Positions 18,259-29,690 of a DNA stretch of 64,000 nt are shown in pieces; position 1 is the stretch's first letter, and every line of letters starts with the position of its first letter. The DNA is taken from positions 4,376-68,375 of the forward strand of contig DILW01000075.1 of the NCBI GenBank assembly GCA_002425245.1, in the 5' to 3' direction. The translations under genes were made by a program, and so were the position numbers. A model generated the notes under the pieces. That model saw nothing but the letters and a program-made list of their open reading frames with translations. It did not search any database and was not told the origin of the DNA. This DNA comes from Betaproteobacteria bacterium UBA5582 (GTDB taxonomy: Bacteria > Pseudomonadota > Gammaproteobacteria > Burkholderiales > Rhodocyclaceae).

Positions 18259-19494
18259 TTGGCACGTCGTAGAGTCGTCATCACCGGCCTGGGCCTGATT
18301 TCCCCGGTCGGCAACAGCGTTGAGGAAGGGTGGCGGAACATCGTTGCCGGCGTTTCCGGCATCGCCCCCATCACCCGCTTCGATACCTCGACCTTTCCGG
18401 TGCAGTTTGCCGGTGAAGTCAAGAATTTCGACATCACCCAGTACATCTCCGCCAAGGACGCCCGCCGCATGGATACCTTCATCCATTACGGCCTGGCGGC
18501 GGGCATGCAGGCCGTGCGCGATGCCGGTCTCGACCAAGAAGGTGCTGCCGACCCTGAGCGCGTCGGCGTTGCCATTGGGTCAGGCATCGGCGGCCTGCCC
18601 TTGATCGAAGCCACCAAGGACGAGTACAACGCCGCCGGTGTGCGCAAGGTCTCGCCCTTCTTCGTTCCCGGTTCGATCATCAACATGATTTCCGGCAACC
18701 TGTCGATCGAGTTCGGCTTCAAGGGCCCCAATCTGTCGATCGTCACCGCCTGCACGACCGGCACGCACTCGATCGGCGAAGCTGCTCGCATCATCGAATA
18801 CGGCGATGCCGACGTGATGGTCGCCGGCGGTGCCGAATCGACGGTGTCGCCGCTCGGTCTCGGCGGCTTCTGCGCCGCCCGCGCGCTGTCCACCCGCAAC
18901 GACGACCCGGCCACGGCCAGCCGTCCGTGGGACAAGGATCGCGATGGCTTCGTGCTGGGCGAGGGCGCCGGCGTCCTGGTCCTCGAAGAGTATGAGCACG
19001 CCAAGGCCCGCGGCGCCAAAATCTACGCCGAAGTGGCCGGCTACGGCATGAGTGCCGACGCCTACCACATCACCGCCCCGAACATGGACGGCCCGCGCCG
19101 CTCGATGGTCAACGCGCTGAAGAACGCTGGTGTGACGCCGGCCGACGTTCAGTACGTCAATGCGCACGGCACCTCGACGCCGCTCGGCGACAAGAACGAA
19201 TCGGACGCGATCAAGGCAGCTTTCGGCGATGCCGCCTACAAGATCGTCGTCAATTCGACCAAGTCGATGACCGGTCACCTGCTCGGCGGTGCCGGCGGGG
19301 TCGAGTCGCTGTTCACGGTGCTGGCCATCCATCACCAGATCTCGCCGCCGACGATCAACATCTTCAACCAGGACCCGGAATGCGACCTGGACTACTGCGC
19401 CAACCAGGCGCGGCCGATGAAGATCGACATCGCGCTGAAGAACAACTTCGGCTTCGGCGGTACCAACGGTTCGCTGGTGTTCAAGCGGATCTAG
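18259..19494 (+). CDS. fabF: 3-oxoacyl-ACP synthase II FabF
   Basis: FabF elongates acyl-ACP chains. It has the active cysteine in [12 protein letters not shown] (about 165), the histidines in [11 protein letters not shown] and [10 protein letters not shown], and a C-terminal [15 protein letters not shown] choose the TTG at 18259 (protein begins [11 protein letters not shown]), because GGAG ends at 18250, 8 nt upstream. A GTG at 18250 overlaps that ribosome site and is a poor start. Length about 411 residues, normal for the family. Confidence 0.95.
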   Translation: MARRRVVITGLGLISPVGNSVEEGWRNIVAGVSGIAPITRFDTSTFPVQFAGEVKNFDITQYISAKDARRMDTFIHYGLAAGMQAVRDAGLDQEGAADPERVGVAIGSGIGGLPLIEATKDEYNAAGVRKVSPFFVPGSIINMISGNLSIEFGFKGPNLSIVTACTTGTHSIGEAARIIEYGDADVMVAGGAESTVSPLGLGGFCAARALSTRNDDPATASRPWDKDRDGFVLGEGAGVLVLEEYEHAKARGAKIYAEVAGYGMSADAYHITAPNMDGPRRSMVNALKNAGVTPADVQYVNAHGTSTPLGDKNESDAIKAAFGDAAYKIVVNSTKSMTGHLLGGAGGVESLFTVLAIHHQISPPTINIFNQDPECDLDYCANQARPMKIDIALKNNFGFGGTNGSLVFKRI

Positions 19495-19518
19495 GCGCTT
19501 CCTTCGGGGATACGAACG

Positions 19519-19962
19519 GTGCAGTTTCCGGTGATCGTCGGACTGCACCGTTCTTCTTTTCTGGCGCGGGCGCTGGGCCTGCTGGCCCTGGCGAGCAGTG
19601 TTTTCGTTCTTTTCTATCCGCGCTCGCCGTGGCTGCTCTGCGGCCTGCTGGTGCTGATCTGGCTGATTGCCGGACTGGCCTGGCGCCGGTTGCGCCCCCC
19701 GTATTCAGCCCTGCGCCTGATGCGCGACGGGCAGATTGACGGGCGTCTGCCGGGAGCGACGGACTTTCAGCCGCTGCACTGCCTGCCTGGGCCGCTGGTG
19801 CATCCCTGGCTGACGGTGCTGCGCCTGAAGCCGGCAGCGGACGGGCCGGTCCAGACCCTGGTGGTGCTCGGCGATTCCACCACGGCCGAGGATTTCAGGC
19901 GCCTGCGCGTGTTTCTCCGCTGGCAGGCAATGCGTTTCAAGCTTTCGGGCGACGCGGTCTGA
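19519..19962 (+). CDS. YgfX/CptA-like membrane protein
   Basis: The 147-residue protein has two closely spaced membrane segments (about 16-34 and 38-56), then a soluble domain with [37 protein letters not shown]. This layout and the Arg-rich end match the YgfX (CptA) family, described in E. coli as a membrane toxin countered by SdhE and still debated. No sdhE gene is adjacent. The likely start is GTG at 19519. Its 3' end overlaps the convergent nadB by 26 bp; ygfX-like genes are often found near nadB and rpoE. Confidence 0.65.
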   Translation: MQFPVIVGLHRSSFLARALGLLALASSVFVLFYPRSPWLLCGLLVLIWLIAGLAWRRLRPPYSALRLMRDGQIDGRLPGATDFQPLHCLPGPLVHPWLTVLRLKPAADGPVQTLVVLGDSTTAEDFRRLRVFLRWQAMRFKLSGDAV

Positions 19963-21514
19963 GTACGGTGTTGCGGGGCTTGTCGGCAATATCCGGGTAA
20001 TCCGGCGAGTAGTGAAGGCCGCGGCTTTCCTTGCGCAGCATCGCGCAACGGATGATCAGTTCGGCAGTCAGCACCAGGTTGCGCAGTTCGATCAGGTCGT
20101 GGCTGACGCGGAAATTGGCGTAGAACTCGTTGATCTCGCGCTTGAGCAGGCGAACGCGGTGCTCGGCCCGCTGCAGGCGCTTGGTGGTGCGGACGATGCC
20201 GACGTAATCCCACATGAAGCGGCGCAACTCGTCCCAGTTGTGGGAAATCACCACTTCCTCGTCGGCGTCGGTGACTCGGCTGTCGTCCCAGTCCGGCAGC
20301 TCGGGGCAGGGCGGCGGCGGGTAGGCGAGCATGTGGGCGACCGCCGATTCGGAGAAGATCAGGCATTCAAGCAGTGAGTTCGAAGCCAGGCGGTTGGCGC
20401 CGTGCAGGCCGGTGCACGAGGCTTCGCCGGCGACATAGAGGCCTTCGACATCGGTACGGCCGTGCAGGTCGCAAACGATGCCGCCGCAGGTGTAGTGCGC
20501 CGCCGGTACCACCGGTATCGGTTCGCGGGTGATGTCGATGCCGAGTTCCAGGCAGCGCGCGTGGATGTTCGGGAAATGCTCGCGGATGAAGGCCTCGCCC
20601 TTGTGGGAAATGTCGAGGTGCACGCAGTCGAGGCCGCGCTTCTTCATCTCGAAATCGATCGCCCGGGCAACAATGTCGCGCGGCGCCAGTTCCTCGCGCT
20701 CGTCGTGCTCGGGCATGAAGCGGGTGCCGTCGGGCAGCTTGAGCAAGCCGCCTTCGCCACGTACCGCTTCGGAAATCAGGAAGGACTTGGCCTTGGGGTG
20801 GTACAGGCAGGTCGGATGGAACTGGATGAATTCCATGTTGGCCACCCGACAACCCGCCCGCCAGGCCATGGCGATGCCGTCGCCGGTGGAGGTGTCGGGA
20901 TTGGTGGTGAACAGATAGACCTTGCCGGCGCCGCCGGTGGCCAGCAGGGTGCTGCCGGCGCCCAGAGTGATCACCTCGCCGGCGACGGTGTCGAGCACGT
21001 AGGCGCCGTAGCAGCGGTTTTCGCCGGTGCCCAGCTTGCCGCCGGTAATCAGGTCGACCGCGATATGGTCTTCGAAGACGTGAATGTTCGGGTGTTTGCG
21101 GACCTTCTCGGTGAGCGTCTGCTGGACTGCGGCACCGGTCGCGTCGGCGACATGGATGACGCGGCGGGCGCTGTGGCCGCCTTCCCGGGTGAGGTGATAG
21201 CCGGATTCGTCCTTGGTGAAGGGAACGCCTTGTTCGATCAGCCATTCGATGGCGCGTCTGCCGTTCTCGACGACGAAGCGGGTGGCCTTTTCGTCGTTCA
21301 GCCAGGCACCGGCAACAAAAGTGTCCTGAATGTGCGCTTCGATCGAGTCGCGGTTGTCGAGTACTGCGGCAATTCCCCCTTGTGCCCATCCAGAGGCGGA
21401 GTCCTCAAGCTTGCGCTTGCTGATCAGCGCGACACGGCAACGATCAGCCAGTCTCAGCGCGGCCGACTGGCCGGCCAGACCGCTGCCGATGATGAGTACA
21501 TCAAAGTTGAGCAC
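19937..21514 (-). CDS. nadB: L-aspartate oxidase NadB
   Basis: NadB oxidises L-aspartate to iminoaspartate, the first step of de novo NAD synthesis. The flavoprotein shows the FAD loop [40 protein letters not shown], and the succinate-dehydrogenase-like [30 protein letters not shown] place the start at GTG 21514 ([10 protein letters not shown]), giving 525 residues. A longer ATG start at 21589 would add 25 residues unlike the family and pass through two dyads in the promoter region. It is divergent from rpoE. Confidence 0.94.
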   Translation of the reverse strand: MLNFDVLIIGSGLAGQSAALRLADRCRVALISKRKLEDSASGWAQGGIAAVLDNRDSIEAHIQDTFVAGAWLNDEKATRFVVENGRRAIEWLIEQGVPFTKDESGYHLTREGGHSARRVIHVADATGAAVQQTLTEKVRKHPNIHVFEDHIAVDLITGGKLGTGENRCYGAYVLDTVAGEVITLGAGSTLLATGGAGKVYLFTTNPDTSTGDGIAMAWRAGCRVANMEFIQFHPTCLYHPKAKSFLISEAVRGEGGLLKLPDGTRFMPEHDEREELAPRDIVARAIDFEMKKRGLDCVHLDISHKGEAFIREHFPNIHARCLELGIDITREPIPVVPAAHYTCGGIVCDLHGRTDVEGLYVAGEASCTGLHGANRLASNSLLECLIFSESAVAHMLAYPPPPCPELPDWDDSRVTDADEEVVISHNWDELRRFMWDYVGIVRTTKRLQRAEHRVRLLKREINEFYANFRVSHDLIELRNLVLTAELIIRCAMLRKESRGLHYSPDYPDIADKPRNTVLRPRRPKA

Positions 21515-21561
21515 GGCGATTCCCGGAGAAGATGATCCGGCGCGCAATATAGCACGCGGGA

Positions 21562-21577
21562 AACGATTCACATCGTT
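21562..21577. promoter_or_regulatory. 16-bp dyad (6-4-6) in nadB/rpoE gap
   Basis: AACGAT-TCAC-ATCGTT is a perfect inverted repeat. It lies 48 bp upstream of the nadB GTG start and has the layout of a dimeric repressor site. Confidence 0.4.
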
Positions 21578-21592
21578 ACAGAAAGTCACAAA

Positions 21593-21608
21593 TAGGGATA
21601 AGTCCCTA
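21593..21608. promoter_or_regulatory. Second 16-bp dyad (6-4-6) in nadB/rpoE gap
   Basis: TAGGGA-TAAG-TCCCTA is a perfect inverted repeat with the same arm and spacer lengths as the dyad at 21562, but a different sequence. The centres are 31 bp apart, about three helical turns. TATACT (-10-like, about 21635) lies downstream toward rpoE. Confidence 0.4.
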
Positions 21609-21675
21609 GAGATGCCGGCAAAGGGCCTGCGTTATACTCTGGCCCACAAGAACCATTCCCCGGGAAAACAGAGCC

Positions 21676-22275
21676 ATGAGCGAGCGCGAGATCGATCAGT
21701 TGCTGGTCGAGCGGGCGCAAGGCGGCGATCAGGCTGCCTTCGACCAGTTGGTGAGCAAATACCAGCGCAAGCTGGGGCGCCTGCTGTCGCGCTACATTCG
21801 CGATGCAGCAGAAGTCGAGGATGTCTCCCAGGAAGCTTTCATCAAGGCTTATCGCGCCTTGCCCTCGTTTCGCGGCGACAGTGCCTTTTACACCTGGTTG
21901 TACCGGATCGGCATCAATACCGCCAAGAACCACCTGGTTTCCCAGGGGCGGCGGGCGCCCACCAGTACCGAATTCGACGCCGACGAAGCCGAAGGTTTCG
22001 AAGACGCGGGCATGCTGCGCGACATCAATACGCCGGAAAGTCTGCTGATGTCGAAGCAGATCGGCCAGACGGTCAACAGCGCGATGGATGCCTTGCCTGA
22101 GGAGTTGCGTACGGCAATCGTCCTGCGCGAGATCGAAGGTCTCTCCTACGAGGAAATTGCCGGCATCATGGATTGCCCCATCGGCACCGTCCGGTCCCGG
22201 ATCTTCCGCGCCCGTGAAGCCGTGGCCGACAAGCTGCGCCCGCTGCTCGACATTGCCCCGGATCGCCGCTGGTGA
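21676..22275 (+). CDS. rpoE: ECF sigma factor RpoE/AlgU
   Basis: The 199-residue sigma factor carries region 2 (FDQLVSKYQRKLGRLLSRYIRD..EDVSQEAFIKAYRALPSFRG) and region 4 (LPEELRTAIVLREIEGLSYEEIAGIMDCPIGTVRSRIFRARE), with the sequence of the envelope-stress RpoE/AlgU group. In model organisms it is held by the anti-sigma factor RseA/MucA, encoded next. Here the next gene is rseC, and no anti-sigma gene is adjacent. Start at 21676 (MSEREIDQ) follows the family. No consensus sigma-E promoter (GGAACTT/TCTGA) was found upstream. Confidence 0.95.
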   Translation: MSEREIDQLLVERAQGGDQAAFDQLVSKYQRKLGRLLSRYIRDAAEVEDVSQEAFIKAYRALPSFRGDSAFYTWLYRIGINTAKNHLVSQGRRAPTSTEFDADEAEGFEDAGMLRDINTPESLLMSKQIGQTVNSAMDALPEELRTAIVLREIEGLSYEEIAGIMDCPIGTVRSRIFRAREAVADKLRPLLDIAPDRRW

Positions 22276-22730
22276 TGGAAAGCGAAGCTACGGTCATTCG
22301 CGCTCGGGTAAGTTCGGTTGATGCTGCCGGCGCCGTTGTCGAGGTTGCTCAGGGTGGCTGCGGTCGCTGCCACGAAAAGGGGGGCTGTGGCGGTCATCAT
22401 CTGACGCAAGCCTTTTGTACCGGTCCGCGCAGCTACCGGGTCGATAATCCGATTGGTGCTCAGGCTGGCGATACCGTCTCAGTCGCTGTCGTCGCGGGAA
22501 CCCTGCGACGGAGTGCCAACCTGGCCTACGGCTTGCCCGTGCTCGGCATGATCGGCGGTGCTGCTGTCGGCACCACTATGGCTGGCGACATTGGGGCGAT
22601 TGCCGGCGGTTTCCTCGGCATGGCCGGGGCCTTCCTGCTGGCCGCGCGCAAGTCGCGGCAGCCGGTGGGCGAGCCCGGCGCTAGGCCGCACATCATTGCC
22701 CGTCTGGGAGAAGGTGAGGGGGCCGGCTGA
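22275..22730 (+). CDS. rseC: RseC/MucC-family membrane protein
   Basis: The 151-residue protein has an N-terminal cysteine-rich segment (GGCGRCHEKGGCGGHH), an internal domain and two membrane segments (about 83-104 and 107-125). This is the RseC/MucC organisation, whose members act with the Rsx/Rnf complex on SoxR reduction or modulate RpoE. The start overlaps the rpoE stop (TGATG); GTG at 22272 is the alternative. The one-base overlap with degP downstream shows a tight rpoE-rseC-degP operon. Confidence 0.87.
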   Translation: MESEATVIRARVSSVDAAGAVVEVAQGGCGRCHEKGGCGGHHLTQAFCTGPRSYRVDNPIGAQAGDTVSVAVVAGTLRRSANLAYGLPVLGMIGGAAVGTTMAGDIGAIAGGFLGMAGAFLLAARKSRQPVGEPGARPHIIARLGEGEGAG

Positions 22731-24154
22731 TGACAAGGCTGCTCTCCCTTGTTGTTCTGCTCTTCTGGTTTTCGCTGGTCAATGCGCAAGGACGGGTGCT
22801 GCCTGATTTCACCGAACTGGCGGAGAAGCAGGGGCCGGCGGTGGTAAATATCAGCATTACCCAGGTCATACGCGGTCAGGCCGGCGGGTCGTCGTTCGGC
22901 TTTGACGAGAACGACCCGGCGTTCGAATTCTTCAAGCGCTTCTTTCCGCGCCTGCCTGGCATTGGTGCCGCCCCCAGGGAATTCGAGAACAAGTCGCTGG
23001 GCTCGGGATTTTTCATCAGTGAAGATGGTTACATCCTGACCAATGCCCACGTTGTCGACGGTGCGGATGAGGTAATGGTCCGGCTTACCGACAAGCGCGA
23101 ATTCAAGGCCAGGATCGTTGGTGCCGACAAGCGCAGCGATGTGGCACTGCTCAAGATCGAGGCCACCGGCCTGCCGGCCGTCAAGCTGGCCGATCCGTCC
23201 CGGCTGAAGGTGGGCGAGTGGGTGGTGGCGATCGGTTCACCCTTCGGTTTCGAAAACTCGGTGACCGCCGGTATCGTATCCGCCAAGGGGCGTGCCCTGC
23301 CGCAGGAAAACTACGTACCCTTCATCCAGACCGATGTCGCCATCAACCCGGGGAATTCCGGTGGGCCGCTGTTCAACCTCAGCGGTGAGGTGGTCGGCAT
23401 CAACTCCCAGATCTACAGCCGCAGCGGTGGCTACATGGGGGTGTCGTTCGCGATTCCCATCGATGTGGCGATGGATATCCAGAAACAGTTGCGCACCACC
23501 GGCAAGGTCAATCGCGGCCGCATCGGCATCGTCATCCAGGAAGTCAGCAAGGAACTGGCCGATTCGCTGGGCCTGGCACGTGCCATGGGGGCCGTGGTCA
23601 ATGCCGTCGAGCGCGACGGACCCGCGGAAAAGGCGGGTATCGAAGCCGGCGACGTGATTCTTCGTTTTGACGGCAAGCCGATTGCCGTCTCCTCGGATTT
23701 GCCGCGCATGGTGGCTGCCACCCGCCCGGGCACGCGTTCGACGGTTCAGCTCTGGCGTAAGGGAAAGCTGCGCGAGGTTTCCGTGGTTGTTGGCCAGTTG
23801 GTCGATGAGAGTCAGGCTGCCAGCCGTCCGCCGCGTGCCGCGCGCGCCCCGGAGTCGGCGGCCAACCGGTTGGGTCTGGTGGTCAGCGAGCTTGGTCCGG
23901 AACAGCGCCGGGAACTTGGGCTGGAGGCCGGTCTGCTGGTTGAGGAGGTCCGTAGTGCAGCCGCGCGTGCCGAGTTGCTGCCAGGCGATGTGCTGATCGC
24001 CCTGATTCATCGCGGCAATACCAGCGAGCTCAAGTCGGTCGAGCAATTCAACAAGCTTCTGGCGAAACTCGACAAGGGGAGCAATGTCAGCCTGCTCATC
24101 CGTCGCGGTGAAATGCAGACTTTCGTGACGCTGCGAGGGCTGAATGGCAATTGA
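22730..24154 (+). CDS. degP: Periplasmic serine protease DegP/MucD
   Basis: The 474-residue protease has a signal peptide (about 1-19, cleavage after VNA), the trypsin-like triad His107 (TNAHVVDG), Asp137 (RSDVALLK) and Ser210 (NPGNSGGPLF), and two PDZ domains (about 255-345 and 375-470). It degrades or chaperones misfolded envelope proteins. Its position in the rpoE operon fits a sigma-E stress response, as for Pseudomonas mucD. The stop overlaps the next gene by 11 bp. Confidence 0.95.
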   Translation: MTRLLSLVVLLFWFSLVNAQGRVLPDFTELAEKQGPAVVNISITQVIRGQAGGSSFGFDENDPAFEFFKRFFPRLPGIGAAPREFENKSLGSGFFISEDGYILTNAHVVDGADEVMVRLTDKREFKARIVGADKRSDVALLKIEATGLPAVKLADPSRLKVGEWVVAIGSPFGFENSVTAGIVSAKGRALPQENYVPFIQTDVAINPGNSGGPLFNLSGEVVGINSQIYSRSGGYMGVSFAIPIDVAMDIQKQLRTTGKVNRGRIGIVIQEVSKELADSLGLARAMGAVVNAVERDGPAEKAGIEAGDVILRFDGKPIAVSSDLPRMVAATRPGTRSTVQLWRKGKLREVSVVVGQLVDESQAASRPPRAARAPESAANRLGLVVSELGPEQRRELGLEAGLLVEEVRSAAARAELLPGDVLIALIHRGNTSELKSVEQFNKLLAKLDKGSNVSLLIRRGEMQTFVTLRGLNGN

Positions 24155-24389
24155 GTTGACCCTGCTCAGCCGCAGCTACTGCCACCTGTGCCATGACATG
24201 GAAGCGGCGCTGGCGCCGTTGGCGGCCGAGTTCGGGGCGACGGTGACGGTGCTCGATGTCGATGCCGACCCGGTGCTCGAAGCACGTTACGACGAACTGG
24301 TGCCGGTTCTGCTGCATGGTGAGACCGAGCTCTGCCACTACTTCCTCGATGAGGCCAAAACCCGTGAATATTTGGCTGGAATCCGCTAG
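24144..24389 (+). CDS. Glutaredoxin-family protein (small, CHLC motif)
   Basis: The 81-residue protein has a thioredoxin-fold start [17 protein letters not shown] with the redox pair CxxC (Cys13, Cys16) and the cis-proline region VPVLLH. It belongs to the small glutaredoxin-like (DUF836/YruB-like) group. It overlaps degP by 11 bp, so it belongs to the stress operon. The substrate is unknown. Confidence 0.85.
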   Translation: MAIELTLLSRSYCHLCHDMEAALAPLAAEFGATVTVLDVDADPVLEARYDELVPVLLHGETELCHYFLDEAKTREYLAGIR

Positions 24390-24411
24390 AATTCAGGGTC
24401 TTCCGAATCGC

Positions 24412-24436
24412 TAGGGCGCCGTTAGCGCCCTTTTTT
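24412..24436 (+). terminator. Intrinsic terminator before lepA
   Basis: GGGCGC pairs with GCGCCC around CGTTA and is followed by six T. It ends the rpoE-degP-glutaredoxin unit. The lepA ATG is only 9 nt after the T-tract. Confidence 0.8.
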
Positions 24437-24445
24437 ACTGCCGCA

Positions 24446-26236
<1,791 letters not shown>

Positions 26237-26244
26237 GATAACGC

Positions 26245-27033
26245 ATGAACTTTGCCCTGATCCTTCTCATCCTGGTCGTCATCACCGGCATCCTCTACGC
26301 CATCGACATCCTCAAGTTCCGCAAGCTGCGCGCTGCCAACGACAAGCAGCCGCTGTGGGTGGAGTGGGGCGCAGATTTCTTTCCGGTGATCCTGATCGTC
26401 TTCGTGCTCCGCTCCTTCCTCTTCGAGCCGTTTAAGATCCCGTCGGGTTCGATGATTCCGACCTTGCTCGTTGGCGATTTCATCCTTGTAAACAAGTTCA
26501 CCTACGGCATCCGCCTGCCGGTGATCAACACCAAGATCATTGACGTCAACCAGCCGCAACGAGGCGACGTAATGGTCTTCCGCTACCCCGAAGACCCCTC
26601 GCTCGACTACATCAAGCGGGTGATCGGCTTGCCCGGCGACGTGATTGCCTACCAGAACAAAAAGCTCACCATCAACGGGCAGCCGGTGGCGATGGAGCGC
26701 TTGCCTGAATTCCTGCATGCTGAACGACTCTACTACTCAGATCAGTTCGTCGAAAAATTCGGCAATGCCGAATACAAGGTGCTCAACGATGTCGATGCCC
26801 CGGCCTTCATTCCCGGGGTCTCGTCCTTTCCCTACCGGGAAAATTGCACATACAATGCCAGTGGCGTGATCTGCAAGGTGCCAGCCGGTCATTACTACAT
26901 GATGGGCGACAATCGCGACAACAGCCGCGACAGCCGGGCCTGGGGTTTCGTGCCGGAAGAGAACATCGTCGGCAAGGCCTTTTTCATCTGGCTGAATCTC
27001 GACGATCTCGGCCGTATTGGTTCGTTCAAGTAA
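26245..27033 (+). CDS. lepB: Signal peptidase I
   Basis: The 262-residue protease cleaves signal peptides of exported proteins. Two N-terminal membrane segments (about 3-21 and 45-60) precede the catalytic serine (about 69) in KIPSGSMIPTL and the general-base lysine (about 124) in DYIKRVIGLPGD. The GDNRDNSRDSR box is intact near residue 225. It follows lepA as in most proteobacteria. Confidence 0.96.
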   Translation: MNFALILLILVVITGILYAIDILKFRKLRAANDKQPLWVEWGADFFPVILIVFVLRSFLFEPFKIPSGSMIPTLLVGDFILVNKFTYGIRLPVINTKIIDVNQPQRGDVMVFRYPEDPSLDYIKRVIGLPGDVIAYQNKKLTINGQPVAMERLPEFLHAERLYYSDQFVEKFGNAEYKVLNDVDAPAFIPGVSSFPYRENCTYNASGVICKVPAGHYYMMGDNRDNSRDSRAWGFVPEENIVGKAFFIWLNLDDLGRIGSFK

Positions 27034-27043
27034 GGTGATAGCG

Positions 27044-27397
27044 ATGAAATTTCAGCGAGGTGTAGCGCTTTCGGGACTGATCGTCTGGGGTATCGTCCTC
27101 GTTTTGGTGGCTGTTCTGGCGATGAAGGTCACGCCAACGGTGATCGAGTACTTCAAGATCCAGAAGGCGACTCAGGCGGTTGTTGCCAAGGCCACTCCAG
27201 ACGCGACAGTCGCGGAGTTGCGCAGTGCTTTCGACAAGTATGCCGAGGTCGACCACCTCTCCTTTTCCTCCCGTGAGCTTGAAATCTTCAAGGACAATCG
27301 CGGCAAGGTGGTCATTGAATTCGGCTATGAAAAGCGCATTCCGCTGTTCAGGAACATCAGTCTGCTGATTGACTACAAGGGGACGACTGCGGAATAG
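27044..27397 (+). CDS. DUF4845 membrane protein
   Basis: The 117-residue protein has one N-terminal membrane segment (about 8-26, GLIVWGIVLVLVAVLAM), then a soluble domain. Its position between lepB and rnc is characteristic of DUF4845 proteins in beta- and gammaproteobacteria. The function is unknown. The start at 27044 (MKFQRGVALS) has a GGTGATAG-type ribosome site. Confidence 0.8.
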   Translation: MKFQRGVALSGLIVWGIVLVLVAVLAMKVTPTVIEYFKIQKATQAVVAKATPDATVAELRSAFDKYAEVDHLSFSSRELEIFKDNRGKVVIEFGYEKRIPLFRNISLLIDYKGTTAE

Positions 27398-27399
27398 GC

Positions 27400-28068
27400 A
27401 TGACCCCGCAAACCATTGCCGACGGTATCGGGCACTGCTTTGCCGACTCCGCCCTGTTGCGCACGGCGCTGACGCACCGCAGTTTCGGCACGCCAAACAA
27501 CGAACGCCTGGAGTTTCTCGGCGACGGCGTGCTCGACTGCGTGATCGCTGCCATTCTCTACGCGCGTTTTCCGGATTTGCCCGAGGGCGACCTCTCCCGC
27601 CTGCGTGCCAATCTCGTCCGCCAGGAAACCCTGCACGGTCTGGCCATCGGTCTGGGTATCGGACAGACGTTGCGCCTGGGCGAGGGCGAGCTGAAAAGCG
27701 GCGGCGCGGCGCGCCCGTCGATCCTGGCCGACGCCCTCGAAGCCGTCTTCGGCGCCGTTTATCTCGATGCTGGCTTTGGTGCTGCCAGCGAAGTCATCGC
27801 CCGGCTCTACGCGCCGCTGCTCGCCGGGCTCAAGCCCGGCCAGTTCCAGAAGGACGCCAAGACCCGCCTGCAGGAGTTGCTGCAGAGTCGGAAGAAGCCG
27901 CTGCCGCGCTATGTGTTGCTGGAAACCAGCGGCGCCGCCCATGAACAATCCTTCGTCGTTGCCTGCGAAATCGATCAGCCGGCGCTGCGGTCCCAAGGGT
28001 GTGGCAGCAGTCGCCGCATCGCCGAACAGAACGCCGCCGAAGCGGCCTTGAAAGCCCTCAATCCATGA
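27400..28068 (+). CDS. rnc: Ribonuclease III
   Basis: RNase III processes rRNA precursors and other double-stranded RNA. The 222-residue protein carries the signature [13 protein letters not shown], the second catalytic acidic site in [14 protein letters not shown], and a C-terminal double-strand RNA-binding domain ([20 protein letters not shown]...[14 protein letters not shown]). It begins 2 bp after the preceding gene and overlaps era by 4 bp. Confidence 0.97.
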   Translation: MTPQTIADGIGHCFADSALLRTALTHRSFGTPNNERLEFLGDGVLDCVIAAILYARFPDLPEGDLSRLRANLVRQETLHGLAIGLGIGQTLRLGEGELKSGGAARPSILADALEAVFGAVYLDAGFGAASEVIARLYAPLLAGLKPGQFQKDAKTRLQELLQSRKKPLPRYVLLETSGAAHEQSFVVACEIDQPALRSQGCGSSRRIAEQNAAEAALKALNP

Positions 28069-28949
28069 CCGAAATCCGCTCCGGCTACATCGCCATCGTC
28101 GGCCGACCCAACGTCGGTAAGTCGACCTTGCTCAACCACCTGATCGGCGAGAAGATCAGCATCGTCTCGCGCAAGGCGCAGACCACCCGGCACCGCATCA
28201 CCGGCATCCTGACCGAAGGCGACGCCCAGTTCGTCTTCGTCGATACGCCGGGCTTCCAGACCAAGTTTTCGAACGCGCTGAACCGGGCGATGAACCGTGG
28301 CGTGACGCAGACGCTGAACGATGTCGATCTCGTCCTTTTCGTCATCGAGGCCGGCCGCTACGACGCCAAGGACAAGGCGGTGGTGCGCCTGCTGCCGAAG
28401 GACCGGCCGGTGATCCTGGTCATCAACAAGACCGACCTGCTGAAGAACCGGGAAGCGCTGCTGCCTTTCCTCGCCGAGGTTTCGGCCGATTTCGACTACA
28501 CCGCCGTGGTCCCGGTCAGCGCCGCCAAGGGCCGGCAGACGCAGGACCTGCTCAAGGAGGCGCGCAAGCACCTGCCGAACGAAGGCCTGATGTTCCCGGA
28601 AGACGACCTGACCGACAAGTCGGAGCGCTTCCTCGCCGCCGAATACATCCGCGAGAAGGTCTTCCGCCTGCTCGGCGACGAACTGCCGTACGCCACCGCC
28701 GTCGAGATCGAGAAATTCGAAGTCGAGGGCAACCTGCGCCGCATCTTCGCCGCCATCGTCGTCGACCGCGAAAGCCACAAGGCGATTGTCATCGGCAAGG
28801 GCGGCGACTCCTTGAAGCGCATCGCCAGCGAGGCGCGCCAGGACATGGAGCGGCTGTTCGACGGCAAGGTCTATCTCGAAGTCTGGGTCAAGGTGAAGTC
28901 GGGCTGGAACGACGACGAGCGCCTGCTCAAGAGCCTCGGCTACGAGTAA
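28065..28949 (+). CDS. era: GTPase Era
   Basis: Era is a GTPase needed for 16S rRNA maturation and 30S assembly. The 294-residue sequence has [19 protein letters not shown] (G1), [12 protein letters not shown] (G2), VDTPGF (G3), NKTDLL (G4) and a C-terminal KH domain ([25 protein letters not shown]). The ATG at 28065 overlaps the rnc stop as ATGA, so rnc and era are co-translated. Confidence 0.97.
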   Translation: MTEIRSGYIAIVGRPNVGKSTLLNHLIGEKISIVSRKAQTTRHRITGILTEGDAQFVFVDTPGFQTKFSNALNRAMNRGVTQTLNDVDLVLFVIEAGRYDAKDKAVVRLLPKDRPVILVINKTDLLKNREALLPFLAEVSADFDYTAVVPVSAAKGRQTQDLLKEARKHLPNEGLMFPEDDLTDKSERFLAAEYIREKVFRLLGDELPYATAVEIEKFEVEGNLRRIFAAIVVDRESHKAIVIGKGGDSLKRIASEARQDMERLFDGKVYLEVWVKVKSGWNDDERLLKSLGYE

Positions 28950-28961
28950 GCTCGTTTCGCC

Positions 28962-29690
28962 ATGAGTCTGCGCAGCAAGGTCGACGGCCAGCCCGCCTAC
29001 GTGCTGCACAGCATGCCGTTTCGCGAGACCAGCCTGATCGTCGAAGTCTTCAGCCGCGATTTCGGGCGCATGGCGCTTCTGGCGCGCGGTGCGCGCCGGC
29101 CGCGGGCGGCGATCCGCGGCCTGCTGATGGGTTTCCAGCCGCTGGAAGTCGGCTGGGCCGGCAAGGGTGAGGTGCTGACGCTGATGAAGGCCGAATGGGT
29201 CGGCGGCCAGCCGCTGCTCGGTGGCGAGGCGCTGTTCTGCGGTTACTACCTGAACGAGTTGCTGATGCATTTGCTGCCGCGCGAGGACGCGCACCAGACG
29301 CTGTTCGCCCGCTACGCCGAAACCCTGCAGCGCCTGGCCGCGCACAGCGACGCGGCGACCCGCGAGGGCGACCTGCGCAGCTTCGAGAAGGCACTGCTGC
29401 AGGAACTCGGCTACGGCCTGATGCTCGACCACGATGCAGCCGGCGAGCCGATTGCCGCCGAGGCGTTTTACACTTACCGGATGGAGCAGGGGCCGGTGCG
29501 TCTGGCGCATGCCGAAGCCGACGCCCAGGTGGTGCGCGGCAGCAGCTTGCTCGACCTTGGCGCCGGCGATTTCTCCAACCCGCGTTCGCGCGGCGAGGCC
29601 AAGACGCTGATGCGCACGCTGCTGAGCTATTACCTGGGTGGCCAGGAACTGGAAACCCGCAAGATTTTCAAGGAGTTGCAGGAACTATGA
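28962..29690 (+). CDS. recO: DNA repair protein RecO
   Basis: RecO loads RecA at gaps together with RecR. The 242-residue protein has the N-terminal OB-fold beginning [38 protein letters not shown] and the helical C-terminal domain ([16 protein letters not shown]). It follows era by 12 bp and overlaps pdxJ by 4 bp (ATGA). Confidence 0.95.
   Translation: MSLRSKVDGQPAYVLHSMPFRETSLIVEVFSRDFGRMALLARGARRPRAAIRGLLMGFQPLEVGWAGKGEVLTLMKAEWVGGQPLLGGEALFCGYYLNELLMHLLPREDAHQTLFARYAETLQRLAAHSDAATREGDLRSFEKALLQELGYGLMLDHDAAGEPIAAEAFYTYRMEQGPVRLAHAEADAQVVRGSSLLDLGAGDFSNPRSRGEAKTLMRTLLSYYLGGQELETRKIFKELQEL

Noticed and set aside
21580..21675. Sigma-E autoregulatory promoter of rpoE
   Set aside because: No GGAACTT/TCTGA-like pair at the right spacing; only a TATACT -10-like element without a fitting -35.
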